Positions 15,791-25,722 of a DNA stretch of 64,000 nt are shown one piece after another. Each line of letters begins with the position of its first letter. Position 1 is the first letter of the stretch. The notes below the pieces were generated by a model, which was given only the letters and a program-made list of their open reading frames with translations, made no database searches and was not told where the DNA came from. A program made the translations under genes and the position numbers. The stretch covers positions 310,001-374,000 of the forward strand of contig NZ_JBNAGJ010000002.1 of the NCBI RefSeq assembly GCF_049803795.1, in the 5' to 3' direction. The stretch comes from Thalassobius sp002708925 (GTDB taxonomy: Bacteria > Pseudomonadota > Alphaproteobacteria > Rhodobacterales > Rhodobacteraceae).

Positions 15791-18700
15791 ATGGCCATTA
15801 TCGCAAGCATCCATCACCTGACCCATTACAAATACGACCGGCCCGTCACCCTGGCCCCGCAGATCATCCGCCTGCGCCCGGCCCCGCATGGGCGCACACG
15901 GGTGATCTCGCATTCGCTCAAGGTCGGCCCGCAGCCGCATTTCGTGAACCACCAGCAGGATCCTTACGGTAACTGGCTGGCGCGGTTCGTGTTCCCCGAG
16001 CCCGTCACCGAATTCAGGATCGAGGTCGATCTGACCGCCGATATGTCCGTCTACAACCCTTTCGATTTCTTCGTCGAGGAAAGCGCCGAGCACTGGCCCT
16101 TTGACTACCCGCTGGATGTGCAGCAGGATCTGTCGATCTATCTGGCGCCCGCCCCCACCGGCCAGCATTTCGACGCGTTCATGGACGCGATCCCGCGCGA
16201 TAAGGCTCAGATCGTGGATAAGCTGGTGATGCTGAACCAGATGGTTTCAAACCAGGTGGATTACACGATCCGGATGGAGCCAGGCGTGCAAACCCCGGAC
16301 GAGACGCTGGAAATCGGCTCGGGTTCGTGCCGCGATTCCAGTTGGCTGTTGGTGCAGGTGCTGCGTCACATGGGGATCGCCGCGCGGTTTGTTTCCGGCT
16401 ATCTGATCCAACTGAAACCGGACCTGAAGGCGCTGGACGGCCCCTCGGGAACGGATCACGATTTCACCGATCTGCACGCCTGGGTCGAGGCTTATGTCCC
16501 CGGTGCCGGCTGGATCGGGCTGGACCCGACCAGCGGCTTGCTGGCGGGCGAAAGCCACATCCCGCTGGCCGCCACCCCGCATTATCGCAACGCCGCGCCG
16601 ATCTCGGGCATGGCCAGCTATGCCGAGGTCGATTTCAACTTCGACATGACAGTGAAGCGCGTGGCCGAACATCCGCGCATCACCAAACCGTTTTCAGATG
16701 ACGCCTGGGACGATCTGCTGAAACTGGGGAAAAAGGTGGATCAAAGCCTGGAAAGCGGCGACGCACGCCTGACCATGGGCGGCGAGCCCACGTTCGTGTC
16801 CATCGACGATTTCGAGAGCGACGAATGGAACACCGCCGCCGTGGGCCCGCAAAAACGCGGACTGGCGGACGATCTGATACGCCGCCTGCGCGACCGTTTC
16901 GCGCCCGGTGGGTTCCTGCATTACGGGCAGGGCAAATGGTATCCGGGCGAAAGCCTGCCGCGCTGGACCTTCTCGCTCTATTGGCGCAAAGATGGCAAAC
17001 CCGTCTGGAAAAACCCCGATCTGATTGCCCGCGAAGCGGCTGACACGGCCCCCACCGCCAAGGACGCGGGCAATTTCATGCAGACCTTCGCGGCCAAACT
17101 GGGCATTGATCCCGCCTGCGCGCAGCCCGCCTATGAAGACCCCGGCGAATGGATCCTGAAAGAGGCGCAGCTGCCGCCGAATGTCTCGCCCGAAAATTCA
17201 AAACTCAAAGACCCCGAGGAACGCGCCCGTTTCGCGCGCGTGTTCAGCCGCGGACTGGATGAACCGGCCGGATATGTGCTGCCCGTGCAACGCTGGCAAA
17301 GCGCCAGCGCCCCCGGCCGCTGGATGTCTGAGGTCTGGAAGGCCCGGCGCGGCCACCTGTTCCTGATCCCCGGCGACAGCCCGGTGGGGTTCCGCCTGCC
17401 GTTGGGGACGTTGCCGTTCATCCCGGCCTCGCAATACCCTTATACCTATCCGCCGGATCCCACGATCCCGGTGTCCGATCTGCCCGATTTCCACGCGCAG
17501 GGCGCAGCGCGCAAACGCGCTATTCAGGCAGAAATTCAGGCGGAAATCGACCGGATCGCCACCGAAGATGCCGAACGCGCGCGCCTGATCCCCCAGGTCT
17601 CGCCCGGACATACGCAGCACGCTGAGACATCCGCGCAGGACGACGCCCACCAGCAGATCAACGCGCAGGGTGTGGACCCTGCCAGCGGCGCCGTGCGTAC
17701 CGCCATCGCCGTGGAACCGCGCGACGGGCGGCTGTGCGTATTCATGCCACCCACGGAATCGCTTGAGGATTACCTGGACCTTCTGGCCACCGCCGAGGAC
17801 ACCGCCGCCGAGCTGAACCTGCCCGTCCATATCGAGGGCTACGCCCCCCCGCATGACAGCCGCCTGAACGTAATCCGCGTCGCCCCCGACCCCGGCGTGA
17901 TCGAGGTAAACATCCATCCCGCCGCCAATTGGGACGAATGCGTCGCCACCACGCAGGCCATCTATGAGGAAGCCCGTCAATCGCGTCTGGGTGCCGACAA
18001 ATTCATGATTGATGGCCGCCACACCGGCACTGGCGGCGGCAATCACGTTGTCGTGGGCGGCGAAACGCCCGCCGACAGCCCGTTCTTGCGGCGGCCCGAC
18101 CTGCTGCGCTCGCTCATCTTGTATTGGCAGCGACACCCGTGCCTGTCTTACCTGTTCTCGGGGCTGTTCATCGGGCCAACCAGCCAGGCACCGCGCATAG
18201 ATGAGGCGCGTCACGATACGCTCTATGAGCTGGAAATCGCGCTGAGCCAGATTCCCAACCCAGACGAGGGCACAACGCCTCCGCCGTGGCTGGTGGACCG
18301 GCTGCTGCGCAACATGCTGATCGACGTGACGGGCAACACGCACCGCGCGGAAATCTGCATTGATAAGCTCTATTCCCCCGACGGGCCCACCGGGCGTCTG
18401 GGGCTGGTGGAATTCCGCGGGTTTGAAATGCCGCCCGATGCCAAAATGTCCCTGGCGCAGCAACTGCTGATCCGCGCCATCATCGCCCGCATGTGGAAAT
18501 CCCCGATCAAGGGCAAACCCGTCCGCTGGGGCACTGTGCTGCATGACCGCTATATGCTGCCGCATTTCCTGTGGCAGGATTTGCTGGATGTGCTGCGCGA
18601 TCTGGGCGATCACGGGTTTGATATGAACCCCGACTGGTTCAAGGCCCAGGCCGAGTTCCGCTTTCCCTTCTGCGGCGCGGTCACCTATGAGGGCAACACG

Positions 18701-19210
18701 CTGGAGCTGAAACAAGCGCTGGAGCCCTGGCACGTGCTGGGCGAAACCGGCGCCATCGGCGGTACCGTGCGCTATACCGACAGCTCGGTTGAACGGTTGC
18801 AGATCAAACTGCAAACCCCCAATCCGGATCGCTATATCGTCACCTGTAATGGCCGCCGCGTACCGCTGACCGCCACCGAAGAATCGGGCACGTTCGTAGG
18901 CGGCGTGCGGTTCAAGGCCTGGCAACCGGCCGAGGCCCTGCACCCGGTGTTGCCGGTCAATGCGCCTCTGACGTTCGACATCTATGACACATGGTCCAAC
19001 CGCTCGATCGGGGGGTGCGTCTATCATGTGGCCCATCCGGGCGGGCGCAACTACGATACCTTCCCGGTCAATGGAAACGAGGCCGAGGCCCGCAGGCTTG
19101 CGCGGTTCCAGGCAAACGGGCATACATCTGGTTCCTATATCCCGCCCATCGAAACGCCGCACCCCGAGTTCCCCATGACACTGGATTTGCGGCGGCCCAC
19201 AGGGGTCTGA
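15791..19210 (+). CDS. Transglutaminase-like protease fused to DUF2126 putative amidoligase
   Basis: An 1139-residue protein. Residues 1-85 are a transglutaminase N-terminal beta domain. The core has a full catalytic triad: C180 (GSGSCRDSS), H229 (DLHAWVE) and D245 (GLDPTSG). A linker near 570-625 is rich in Gln, Glu and His. The rest (about 640-1139) is the DUF2126 region, annotated in Pfam as a putative amidoligase, with GRHTGTGGGNHVVVGG and GLVEFRGFEMPP as conserved blocks. No signal peptide is seen, so it is probably cytoplasmic. It lies 3 bp before the ATP-grasp/alpha-E gene. The likely role is making or cutting amide bonds in an unknown peptide. Confidence 0.88.
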   Translation: MAIIASIHHLTHYKYDRPVTLAPQIIRLRPAPHGRTRVISHSLKVGPQPHFVNHQQDPYGNWLARFVFPEPVTEFRIEVDLTADMSVYNPFDFFVEESAEHWPFDYPLDVQQDLSIYLAPAPTGQHFDAFMDAIPRDKAQIVDKLVMLNQMVSNQVDYTIRMEPGVQTPDETLEIGSGSCRDSSWLLVQVLRHMGIAARFVSGYLIQLKPDLKALDGPSGTDHDFTDLHAWVEAYVPGAGWIGLDPTSGLLAGESHIPLAATPHYRNAAPISGMASYAEVDFNFDMTVKRVAEHPRITKPFSDDAWDDLLKLGKKVDQSLESGDARLTMGGEPTFVSIDDFESDEWNTAAVGPQKRGLADDLIRRLRDRFAPGGFLHYGQGKWYPGESLPRWTFSLYWRKDGKPVWKNPDLIAREAADTAPTAKDAGNFMQTFAAKLGIDPACAQPAYEDPGEWILKEAQLPPNVSPENSKLKDPEERARFARVFSRGLDEPAGYVLPVQRWQSASAPGRWMSEVWKARRGHLFLIPGDSPVGFRLPLGTLPFIPASQYPYTYPPDPTIPVSDLPDFHAQGAARKRAIQAEIQAEIDRIATEDAERARLIPQVSPGHTQHAETSAQDDAHQQINAQGVDPASGAVRTAIAVEPRDGRLCVFMPPTESLEDYLDLLATAEDTAAELNLPVHIEGYAPPHDSRLNVIRVAPDPGVIEVNIHPAANWDECVATTQAIYEEARQSRLGADKFMIDGRHTGTGGGNHVVVGGETPADSPFLRRPDLLRSLILYWQRHPCLSYLFSGLFIGPTSQAPRIDEARHDTLYELEIALSQIPNPDEGTTPPPWLVDRLLRNMLIDVTGNTHRAEICIDKLYSPDGPTGRLGLVEFRGFEMPPDAKMSLAQQLLIRAIIARMWKSPIKGKPVRWGTVLHDRYMLPHFLWQDLLDVLRDLGDHGFDMNPDWFKAQAEFRFPFCGAVTYEGNTLELKQALEPWHVLGETGAIGGTVRYTDSSVERLQIKLQTPNPDRYIVTCNGRRVPLTATEESGTFVGGVRFKAWQPAEALHPVLPVNAPLTFDIYDTWSNRSIGGCVYHVAHPGGRNYDTFPVNGNEAEARRLARFQANGHTSGSYIPPIETPHPEFPMTLDLRRPTGV

Positions 19211-19213
19211 TCC

Positions 19214-21616
19214 ATGTCTGACGCGTTCTCTGCCTCGGTTCCGCCGCCGCACGCGCATATCCTGAGCGACTATACGGTTCCGTCCGGAACCGCAGACGAG
19301 CTGTTCGCCCCCAACGGCCAGATGCGGGATGTGTGGGCACCGCTGATCGCGCGATTGCAAGAGCTCTCGCCCGACCAGATCGAGGAACGCATCGCGCGCG
19401 GCGATCAATATCTGCGCGATGCGGGTGTTTTCTTTCGCCGGTACTCTGACAAGACACTGGATGAACGCGACTGGCCGCTCAGCCATATTCCGGTGCTGTT
19501 GCCGCAATCCGAATGGGACCAGATCGCCGCCGGCCTGACCCAGCGCGCCGAGATATTAGAACGTATCCTGGCCGACATCTACGGCGATCAGATCCTGGTA
19601 CGGAACGGGTATCTGCCCGCCTCGTTGCTGGCTCAGAATCCCGAATGGCTGCGCCCGATGGTGGGCGTGCGCCCTGTGTCAGGGCATTTCCTGCACCACA
19701 TTGCCTTTGAAATCGGCCGCAATCCCGATGGCAGCTGGTTCGTTCTGGGGGATCGTACGCAGGCGCCCTCGGGGGCGGGGTTTGCGCTGGAAAACCGCCG
19801 GGCCACCTCGCGCGTGTTTCCCGGCCTGTTCGCCCATGCCAATGTGCATCGCCTGGCCGGGTTTTTCCGCGCCTTTCAGGCGGCCTTGGGTGCAGGGAAT
19901 ACGGCCGGAGGGGCGGACAGGGCCGCGATCCTGACGCCGGGGCCGGGCACGGACACCTATTTCGAACATGTCTATATCGCGCGTTATCTGGGGCTTTTGC
20001 TGCTGGAAGGCGAAGACCTGACCGTACGCGATGGCCGCGCGATGGTGCGCACGGTGGATGGGCTGCAACCGATCAGCCTGCTCTGGCGGCGGCTGGACGC
20101 GCGTTTTGCCGACCCGCTGGAGCTGGACGAGACCAGCCAGATCGGTACGCCCGGCCTGGCCAACACGGTGCGCGAGGGACACTTGCAGATGGTCAACGCC
20201 CTTGGCTCGGGCGTGCTGGAGACACGCGCGCTAATGGCCTTTATTCCGCGCATTGCCGAGGCCGCCTTTGGCACGCCCTTGCAGATGCCCAATATCGCAA
20301 CCTGGTGGTGCGGCACCCAGGCCGAGCGCGATCATGTCATCCGCCACGCCGATCAGATGACGATCTGGCCCGCATTAACCACCGGCCTGCCGTTCGATAC
20401 GCGCTGGGTCCATGCGATTGCCGGTCAGATGCGCACGCCGGATGCCGGCCCCCTGGCCGATTGGCTGGCGCGCAAGGGCGGCGATCTGGTCGGCCAAGAG
20501 GCCGTCACCCTGTCCACCACCCCCGTCTATACCGAAGGCAAACTGCTGCCTCGGCCCATGACAATCCGTGTATTCCTGGCCCGCACGGCCCAGGGCTGGG
20601 CGATCATGCCCGGCGGCTATGCCCGTGTCGGAATTTCAGGCGAAAGCACCGCCCTGACGATGCAGGGCGGCGGCTGTGTGTCGGATGTCTGGGTCATGGC
20701 GGACGGGCCGGTCGATACGGCCACCCTGGTCCCCCAAACCGCATGTCAGCGCCTGCCGGAAACGCCTCTGCCCAGCCGGGCGGCGGATAATCTCTATTGG
20801 CTGGGCCGTTATGTGGAACGGGCCGAGGCCACGATCCGCCTGCTGCGCGCCTATCATCTGCGGTACGAGGAAACCGGCAGCACCGAGGACGCCCGCGTCC
20901 GACAGATTGCCACCTATCTGGCGGGGTTCGGCACCGACCCGGCAGAGCCCCTGCCCCGCAGCCTGCGCGATCAGATCGAGGCCGCCGCCGGATGTGCCTC
21001 GAAAGTGCGTGACCGTTTTTCCGTCGATGGCTGGATTGCCCTGCGTGACCTGCGGCGCACCCTGTCTGTTCTGGAACGCTCGGCGCAGCCCGGACAGGAC
21101 AGCGCCAAGGCGATGGGCGTGCTGCTGCAAATGCTGTCCGGTTTTGCCGGTCTGGTGCAGGATAACATGTACCGTTCCACCGGGTGGCGGTTCCTGGAAT
21201 TCGGACGCGCCCTGGAGCGCGCACAAGGCATGTCTTTGATGCTGGCCGCCTTTGCCGACCCCGCCGCCCCCGAGGGCAGCCTGGATATTGCCGTTGAACT
21301 GGGGGACAGCGTGGTGACGCATCAGCGTCACTATATGGGCGATCCAACCCCGCAGAGCGTCACGGATCTGCTGGCGCTGGACCCACGTAACCCCCGCTCG
21401 GTCCGGTTCCAGCTGGACACGATGCGCGAGCTGCTGACCAATCTGCCGCAACGGGATGCACCCGGACATATGCCTGACCTCAGCAGGGAAACGCTGCGCC
21501 TGCACACCGATCTGGCCATCGCCACCCCTGCCGAGATCCCCCCCGACCGGCTGCGGGATCTGGCTGCGGCGCTGAACAGGGTTTCGAACACCCTAAGCGC
21601 GACCTATCTGGGATGA
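19214..21616 (+). CDS. Circularly permuted ATP-grasp (type 2) and alpha-E fusion protein
   Basis: An 800-residue protein. Residues about 80-480 form a circularly permuted ATP-grasp ligase, with RPVSGHFLHHIAFEIGRNPDGSW, ILTPGPGTDTYFEH and GGYARVGI as recognisable blocks. Residues about 519-795 form an alpha-E domain, opening with the signature RAADNLYWLGRYVERAE. The two halves are often separate genes; here they are one. ATP-grasp enzymes of this class are predicted to form carboxylate-amine bonds. It is coupled to both neighbours (3 bp and 6 bp gaps). Substrate unknown. Confidence 0.9.
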   Translation: MSDAFSASVPPPHAHILSDYTVPSGTADELFAPNGQMRDVWAPLIARLQELSPDQIEERIARGDQYLRDAGVFFRRYSDKTLDERDWPLSHIPVLLPQSEWDQIAAGLTQRAEILERILADIYGDQILVRNGYLPASLLAQNPEWLRPMVGVRPVSGHFLHHIAFEIGRNPDGSWFVLGDRTQAPSGAGFALENRRATSRVFPGLFAHANVHRLAGFFRAFQAALGAGNTAGGADRAAILTPGPGTDTYFEHVYIARYLGLLLLEGEDLTVRDGRAMVRTVDGLQPISLLWRRLDARFADPLELDETSQIGTPGLANTVREGHLQMVNALGSGVLETRALMAFIPRIAEAAFGTPLQMPNIATWWCGTQAERDHVIRHADQMTIWPALTTGLPFDTRWVHAIAGQMRTPDAGPLADWLARKGGDLVGQEAVTLSTTPVYTEGKLLPRPMTIRVFLARTAQGWAIMPGGYARVGISGESTALTMQGGGCVSDVWVMADGPVDTATLVPQTACQRLPETPLPSRAADNLYWLGRYVERAEATIRLLRAYHLRYEETGSTEDARVRQIATYLAGFGTDPAEPLPRSLRDQIEAAAGCASKVRDRFSVDGWIALRDLRRTLSVLERSAQPGQDSAKAMGVLLQMLSGFAGLVQDNMYRSTGWRFLEFGRALERAQGMSLMLAAFADPAAPEGSLDIAVELGDSVVTHQRHYMGDPTPQSVTDLLALDPRNPRSVRFQLDTMRELLTNLPQRDAPGHMPDLSRETLRLHTDLAIATPAEIPPDRLRDLAAALNRVSNTLSATYLG

Positions 21617-21622
21617 CTGAGC

Positions 21623-22504
21623 ATGTTGTACGATCTGACTCTGACGCTGGAAAACACCTATCGGGGCAACACGGACACCGCCCGTAATGTGATCCGGATG
21701 CTGCCTCTGACCCTGCCCAATCACCAAGAGCTGATCGCCGGCCGCATTGACATCAACCCCGCCCCGGACGAGCGGCGCGAGCGGAATGATTTCTTTGGCA
21801 ATGCGGTGACAGAGGTCGCCTTTCGCAAACCGCTCAGAACACTGACTGTCACGCTCAGGGCGCGTGTCGCCCGGCGCCCGCAACCCACGGGAATGGACCT
21901 GTCGCCCTCCTTGCCGGGGCTTTTGGCCGAGCTGCGCGCCTGTTCAGATCTGACGCCGAATTCGCCCCTGCATTATCTGACGGCCTCGCCCCGGATCACG
22001 CTGGATGACGCCTTTGCGGCCTATGCGCGGACATGCGTTCAGCCGGGGATGACCGTGCTTCAGATCATGCTGGCAATCGGCAAGCGGCTGCACCGGGACA
22101 TGCGGTTCGATGCCAAGGCCACGGATGTGGACACCCCGCCCCTGACCGCATTCCAGAACCGCCACGGAGTCTGTCAGGATTTCAGCCATGTCATGATCGC
22201 CTGCCTGCGCTCGTTGGGTATTCCGGCCGGCTATGTCAGCGGGTTCCTGCGCACCACCCCGCCCAAGGGGCAGCCCCGTCTGGAAGGGGCCGACGCCATG
22301 CACGCCTGGGTTCGTGCCTGGTGCGGCAATGAACTGGGCTGGGCCGAGTTCGACCCCACCAATGACCTGATGGTCGGCACCGACCATATCGTCGTGGGCT
22401 ATGGGCGCGATTATGCGGATGTGGCGCCTTTGAAGGGGGTATTGCGGACCTCTGGCCAGCAATCGGGCACCCATAGCGTAGATGTGATCCCGGTTCCGGC
22501 CTAG
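21623..22504 (+). CDS. Transglutaminase-like cysteine peptidase
   Basis: A 293-residue protein with an N-terminal transglutaminase-associated beta domain and a C-terminal core. The triad is C184 (HGVCQDFSH), H227 (AMHAWVR) and D244 (EFDPTNDL). No signal peptide is evident. It is third and last in the amidoligase/ATP-grasp cluster and probably cleaves or transfers the product of those enzymes. The proteasome-like peptidase Anbu, often seen with such clusters, is absent here. Confidence 0.9.
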   Translation: MLYDLTLTLENTYRGNTDTARNVIRMLPLTLPNHQELIAGRIDINPAPDERRERNDFFGNAVTEVAFRKPLRTLTVTLRARVARRPQPTGMDLSPSLPGLLAELRACSDLTPNSPLHYLTASPRITLDDAFAAYARTCVQPGMTVLQIMLAIGKRLHRDMRFDAKATDVDTPPLTAFQNRHGVCQDFSHVMIACLRSLGIPAGYVSGFLRTTPPKGQPRLEGADAMHAWVRAWCGNELGWAEFDPTNDLMVGTDHIVVGYGRDYADVAPLKGVLRTSGQQSGTHSVDVIPVPA

Positions 22505-22516
22505 GCCGTCCCCACA

Positions 22517-22543
22517 AAGAAAAGCGCGCCCCAAAGGGCGCGC
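22517..22543 (-). terminator. Intrinsic terminator for the LysR gene
   Basis: An 8-bp perfect stem GCGCGCCC/GGGCGCGC (22524-22543) has a 4-nt loop. On the minus strand it is followed by TTTTCTTT, a proper U-tract, so it ends the LysR transcript. It may also stop the converging transglutaminase transcript. Confidence 0.8.
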
Positions 22544-22568
22544 AGTCAGGGGAGGAATTCAATATCGG

Positions 22569-23474
22569 TTACCAGTCGTTCGGGCCTTTTTCCGCGAACT
22601 TGTGAACCAGAAAGTCGATGAAGGCGCGCACCTTGGGCTGTGTGAACCGGCCCGGCGGGTAGACGGCGTAAATCCCCTGCGTCTCTGTCGGCAGATCGGG
22701 GATCGCATCCTCGACCAGCCCCTCAGCCATTGCATCGGCATAGAGGAACGAGTGCAGATAGGCGATCCCCAGCCCCGAAATCGCGGCATTCAGCAGGGAT
22801 TGCCCGTCATTCACGCTTAGCCAGCCGGCGGTACGCACCTGGCGTTTCTCGCCCGAGGGGGCAGTGATTTTCCACACATTCCCCGCCGACTGGCTGGAAT
22901 AATGCAGCAGTTTATGCTCGTTCAGATCGTCGATTTTCTGCGGACGGCCGTATTTTTCGAAATAGGCCGGGCTGGCGATCATACGTTTGGTGGTCTCGGT
23001 CAGCTTGCGGGCGCGCAGGGTGCTGTCTTCCAGCTCGCCGATGCGGATGGCCATGTCAAAGCCTTCGCTGATCAGTTCGACATAGCGGTTGTTCAGCACC
23101 ATATTGACGGTGATGTCGGGGAATTCGGCCAGAAACTCACCCAGAACAGGGCTGAGGTGATTGACGCCGAAATCCGTCGCCACGCTGATCCGCAGCAGCC
23201 CCGAGGGCGCCGATTGCATTGAGGTCACCAGCGCGTCGGCCTCGCCCGCGTCATTCAGGACGCGGCGAGCGCGGTCGTAATAGGCCAGCCCGATTTCCGT
23301 GGGCGATACGCGGCGCGTCGTCCGGTTCAGCAGGCGGGCCCCCAGGCGGGCCTCAAGGCTGGAAACATGTTTCGAGACAGCCGATTTCGAGATGCCCATC
23401 TTCTTTGCGGCATCCGTGAATCCACCCTGGTCTACCACGGTGGCAAAGGCTTCCATCTCGGTCAGGCGGTCCAT
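22569..23474 (-). CDS. LysR family transcriptional regulator
   Basis: A 301-residue regulator. Residues 1-60 form the winged helix-turn-helix (GGFTDAAKKMGISKSAVSKHVSSLE), followed by RTTRRVSPTEIG. Residues about 90-295 form the periplasmic-binding-like effector domain. The ATG at 23474 has GAGAGG upstream; longer starts are not family-like. It resembles the CrgA/AaeR-like branch. It is followed by its own terminator. The target is unknown; the next gene upstream, the FadH-like reductase, is on the same strand. Confidence 0.9.
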   Translation of the reverse strand: MDRLTEMEAFATVVDQGGFTDAAKKMGISKSAVSKHVSSLEARLGARLLNRTTRRVSPTEIGLAYYDRARRVLNDAGEADALVTSMQSAPSGLLRISVATDFGVNHLSPVLGEFLAEFPDITVNMVLNNRYVELISEGFDMAIRIGELEDSTLRARKLTETTKRMIASPAYFEKYGRPQKIDDLNEHKLLHYSSQSAGNVWKITAPSGEKRQVRTAGWLSVNDGQSLLNAAISGLGIAYLHSFLYADAMAEGLVEDAIPDLPTETQGIYAVYPPGRFTQPKVRAFIDFLVHKFAEKGPNDW

Positions 23475-23624
23475 GTCGATCCTCTCGGCTCTTCTGATTT
23501 CTGGACTACAGGTATCGAAGAAGATTGGGGCGCGACTGGGGCAGTGGGCGGACAATATCAGGGTATTGTCAGGGATCGTTCAAGGCACGGAAACAGGGAA
23601 ACAACCTGTTTCCGCGCCCTTTCA

Positions 23625-25643
23625 TCACAAAGAGGCCGCCAGGCGCGTGCCCTGATTGATGGCCCGTTTGGCGTCCAGTTCAGCGGCCACATCCGCCCCG
23701 CCGATGACGTGACAGGGAATGCCCCCGGCCTCAAGCGCGTCGGCCAGGCTGCGTTCGGGCAGCTGCCCGGCGCACAGGACAATCGTATCGGCCTCGATCA
23801 GCGTGGGGTTTTCGCGCGCTTCGCCAAACGAGACATGCAGGCCCTGATCGTCGATCCGTTCGTAATTCACGCCGCCCAGCATTTTCACGCCCTTCATCTT
23901 CAGCGTGGCGCGGTGAATCCAGCCGGTGGTTTTGCCCAAGCCCTTGCCCAGGGCCTTGGCCTTGCGCTGCATCAGCGTGACCTGCCGAGCGGGGGCTTCG
24001 GGCTGAGGGCCCTCGGGGGCCAGGCCGCTGCGGACAGTGCCCGGATCGGTGACGCCCCATTCCTTCAGCCATTCGGGCAGATCCAGCGTGGGGCTGTCGC
24101 CCGTCACCAGATATTCGGCCACATCGAACCCGATGCCGCCCGCGCCGATGATGGCAACACGTTTCCCCACCGGGGCCTTATCGCGCAGCACGTCGATATA
24201 GCTAAGCACATTGGCCCCGCCCTGCCCCGGAATGTCCGGATCGCGCGGCACCACCCCCGTGGCGATAATCACCTGATCGAAACCCGTCAGGCTGTCCAGC
24301 GTTGCCTCGGTTTCCAGCTGCACAGTGATGCCGGATTTGGCGACCATGCGTTCGTACCAATCGACCAGCCCGTGGAATTCCTCTTTGCCCGGCACCTGAC
24401 GCGCCATGTTCAGTTGCCCGCCGATCCGGTCGGCCCGATCGATCAGCGTCACGTCAAAGCCCCGCTGCGCCGCGGTCAGCGCGGCGGACAGACCCGCAGG
24501 CCCCGCGCCGACAACCGCCAGTTTGCCGTTCGCCGCACCGCCAAGCTGCAATTCGGTTTCATGACAGGCGAACGGGTTCACCAGGCACGAGGTCAGCTTG
24601 CCCCCAAACGTGTGATCCAGACAGGCCTGATTGCAGCCGATACAGGGCGCGATCAGGTCGCCCTCGCCGCGCTGCGCCTTGGCCACGAAATCGGGATCGG
24701 CCAGGAAAGGCCGCGCCATGGACACCATATCGGCGCAACCCTCGGCCAGGACGTCCTCGGCCACGTCGGGCGTGTTGATCCGGTTCGAGGTGATAACGGG
24801 GATACCAACATGCCCCATCAGTTTTTTCGTCACCCAGGCAAAGGCCCGGCGCGGCACGGATGTGGCGATGGTGGGGATACGGGCCTCGTGCCAGCCGATG
24901 CCGGTGTTAATGATGCTGGCCCCGGCCTGTTCGATTGCCTGCGCCAGCTGCACCACCTCGTCAAAGGTGGAGCCATTGGGCACCAGATCAATCATCGACA
25001 AACGATAGATGATGATGAATTCCGGCCCCACGGCTGCACGCACACGGCGGACGATCTCCAGCGGCAGGCGGATGCGGTTTTCATATGACCCACCCCAGCG
25101 ATCCGTGCGTTTATTGGTGTGGGTCACGATGAACTGGTTGATGAAATACCCCTCGGAGCCCATGATCTCGACCCCGTCATAGCCCGCCTGCTGCGCCAGC
25201 GTGGCGGCGGTGACGAAATCAGCGATCTGTTTTTCGATGCCCTCCTCGTCCAGCTCGGTCGGCGGAAAGGGAGAGATCGGCGATTTCACCGGCGAGGGCG
25301 CGACGCATTTGGGATTATAGGCATAGCGGCCCGCGTGCAGGATCTGCATGGCGATCTTGCCGCCCGCATCATGCACGGCCTGGGTGATCACCGAATGGTT
25401 GGCCACGTCCTTTTCGTTGATCATCATCGACGCGCCAAAGGCGACCGAGCCTTCGGGGTTCGGACCGATCCCCCCGGTGACCATCAGCCCCACACCCCCA
25501 CGGGCGCGGGCGGCATAGAATTCGGCCACGCGCGGCCAATCCCCGGTTTCCTCCAGCCCCGTGTGCATCGAGCCCATCAGGACACGGTTTTTCAAAGTGG
25601 TATGGCCCAGATCCAACGGGGCCAAAAGGTGCGTATACGTCAT
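23625..25643 (-). CDS. FadH-like 2,4-dienoyl-CoA reductase / old yellow enzyme family flavoprotein
   Basis: A 672-residue protein. An N-terminal FMN-binding TIM barrel (about 1-320; LKNRVLMGSMHTG, HAGRYAYNP) is followed by a 4Fe-4S cluster motif CIGCNQAC...C near 331-350. An NAD(P)/FAD-binding half follows, with VVGAGPAGLSAALTA and IIGAGGIGFDVAEYL. The layout is that of E. coli FadH, which reduces 2,4-dienoyl-CoA in beta-oxidation of unsaturated fatty acids. Related trimethylamine dehydrogenases and OYE xenobiotic reductases share it. The ATG at 25643 has GGGAGG upstream. It lies 79 bp after an ABM-like gene and in line with the ars genes. Confidence 0.85.
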   Translation of the reverse strand: MTYTHLLAPLDLGHTTLKNRVLMGSMHTGLEETGDWPRVAEFYAARARGGVGLMVTGGIGPNPEGSVAFGASMMINEKDVANHSVITQAVHDAGGKIAMQILHAGRYAYNPKCVAPSPVKSPISPFPPTELDEEGIEKQIADFVTAATLAQQAGYDGVEIMGSEGYFINQFIVTHTNKRTDRWGGSYENRIRLPLEIVRRVRAAVGPEFIIIYRLSMIDLVPNGSTFDEVVQLAQAIEQAGASIINTGIGWHEARIPTIATSVPRRAFAWVTKKLMGHVGIPVITSNRINTPDVAEDVLAEGCADMVSMARPFLADPDFVAKAQRGEGDLIAPCIGCNQACLDHTFGGKLTSCLVNPFACHETELQLGGAANGKLAVVGAGPAGLSAALTAAQRGFDVTLIDRADRIGGQLNMARQVPGKEEFHGLVDWYERMVAKSGITVQLETEATLDSLTGFDQVIIATGVVPRDPDIPGQGGANVLSYIDVLRDKAPVGKRVAIIGAGGIGFDVAEYLVTGDSPTLDLPEWLKEWGVTDPGTVRSGLAPEGPQPEAPARQVTLMQRKAKALGKGLGKTTGWIHRATLKMKGVKMLGGVNYERIDDQGLHVSFGEARENPTLIEADTIVLCAGQLPERSLADALEAGGIPCHVIGGADVAAELDAKRAINQGTRLAASL

Positions 25644-25656
25644 TGCGTGCCTCCCA

Positions 25657-25679
25657 GCTTTGGCCCATCTGGGCAAAGC
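25657..25679 (-). other. Hairpin just upstream of the fadH-like ribosome binding site
   Basis: GCTTTGCCCA pairs with TGGGCCAAAGC around a TC/GA loop with one bulged base. It ends directly before the GGGAGG ribosome binding site. It could be a processing or attenuation element. No U-tract follows, so it is not a standard terminator. Confidence 0.45.
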
Positions 25680-25722
25680 CGGCCGGGTTTGTCACGCTCA
25701 ACGCAACGTCAGAGCCGCCACG

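Noticed and set aside
2..19210. Two proteins of exactly 1139 residues (helicase-PLD and DUF2126 fusion)
   Set aside because: No sequence or domain similarity; the equal length is coincidence.
17198..19507. A 769-codon frame antisense to the DUF2126 gene
   Set aside because: Low-complexity, Arg/Gln-rich translation and no ribosome site; fully explained by codon bias of the real gene.
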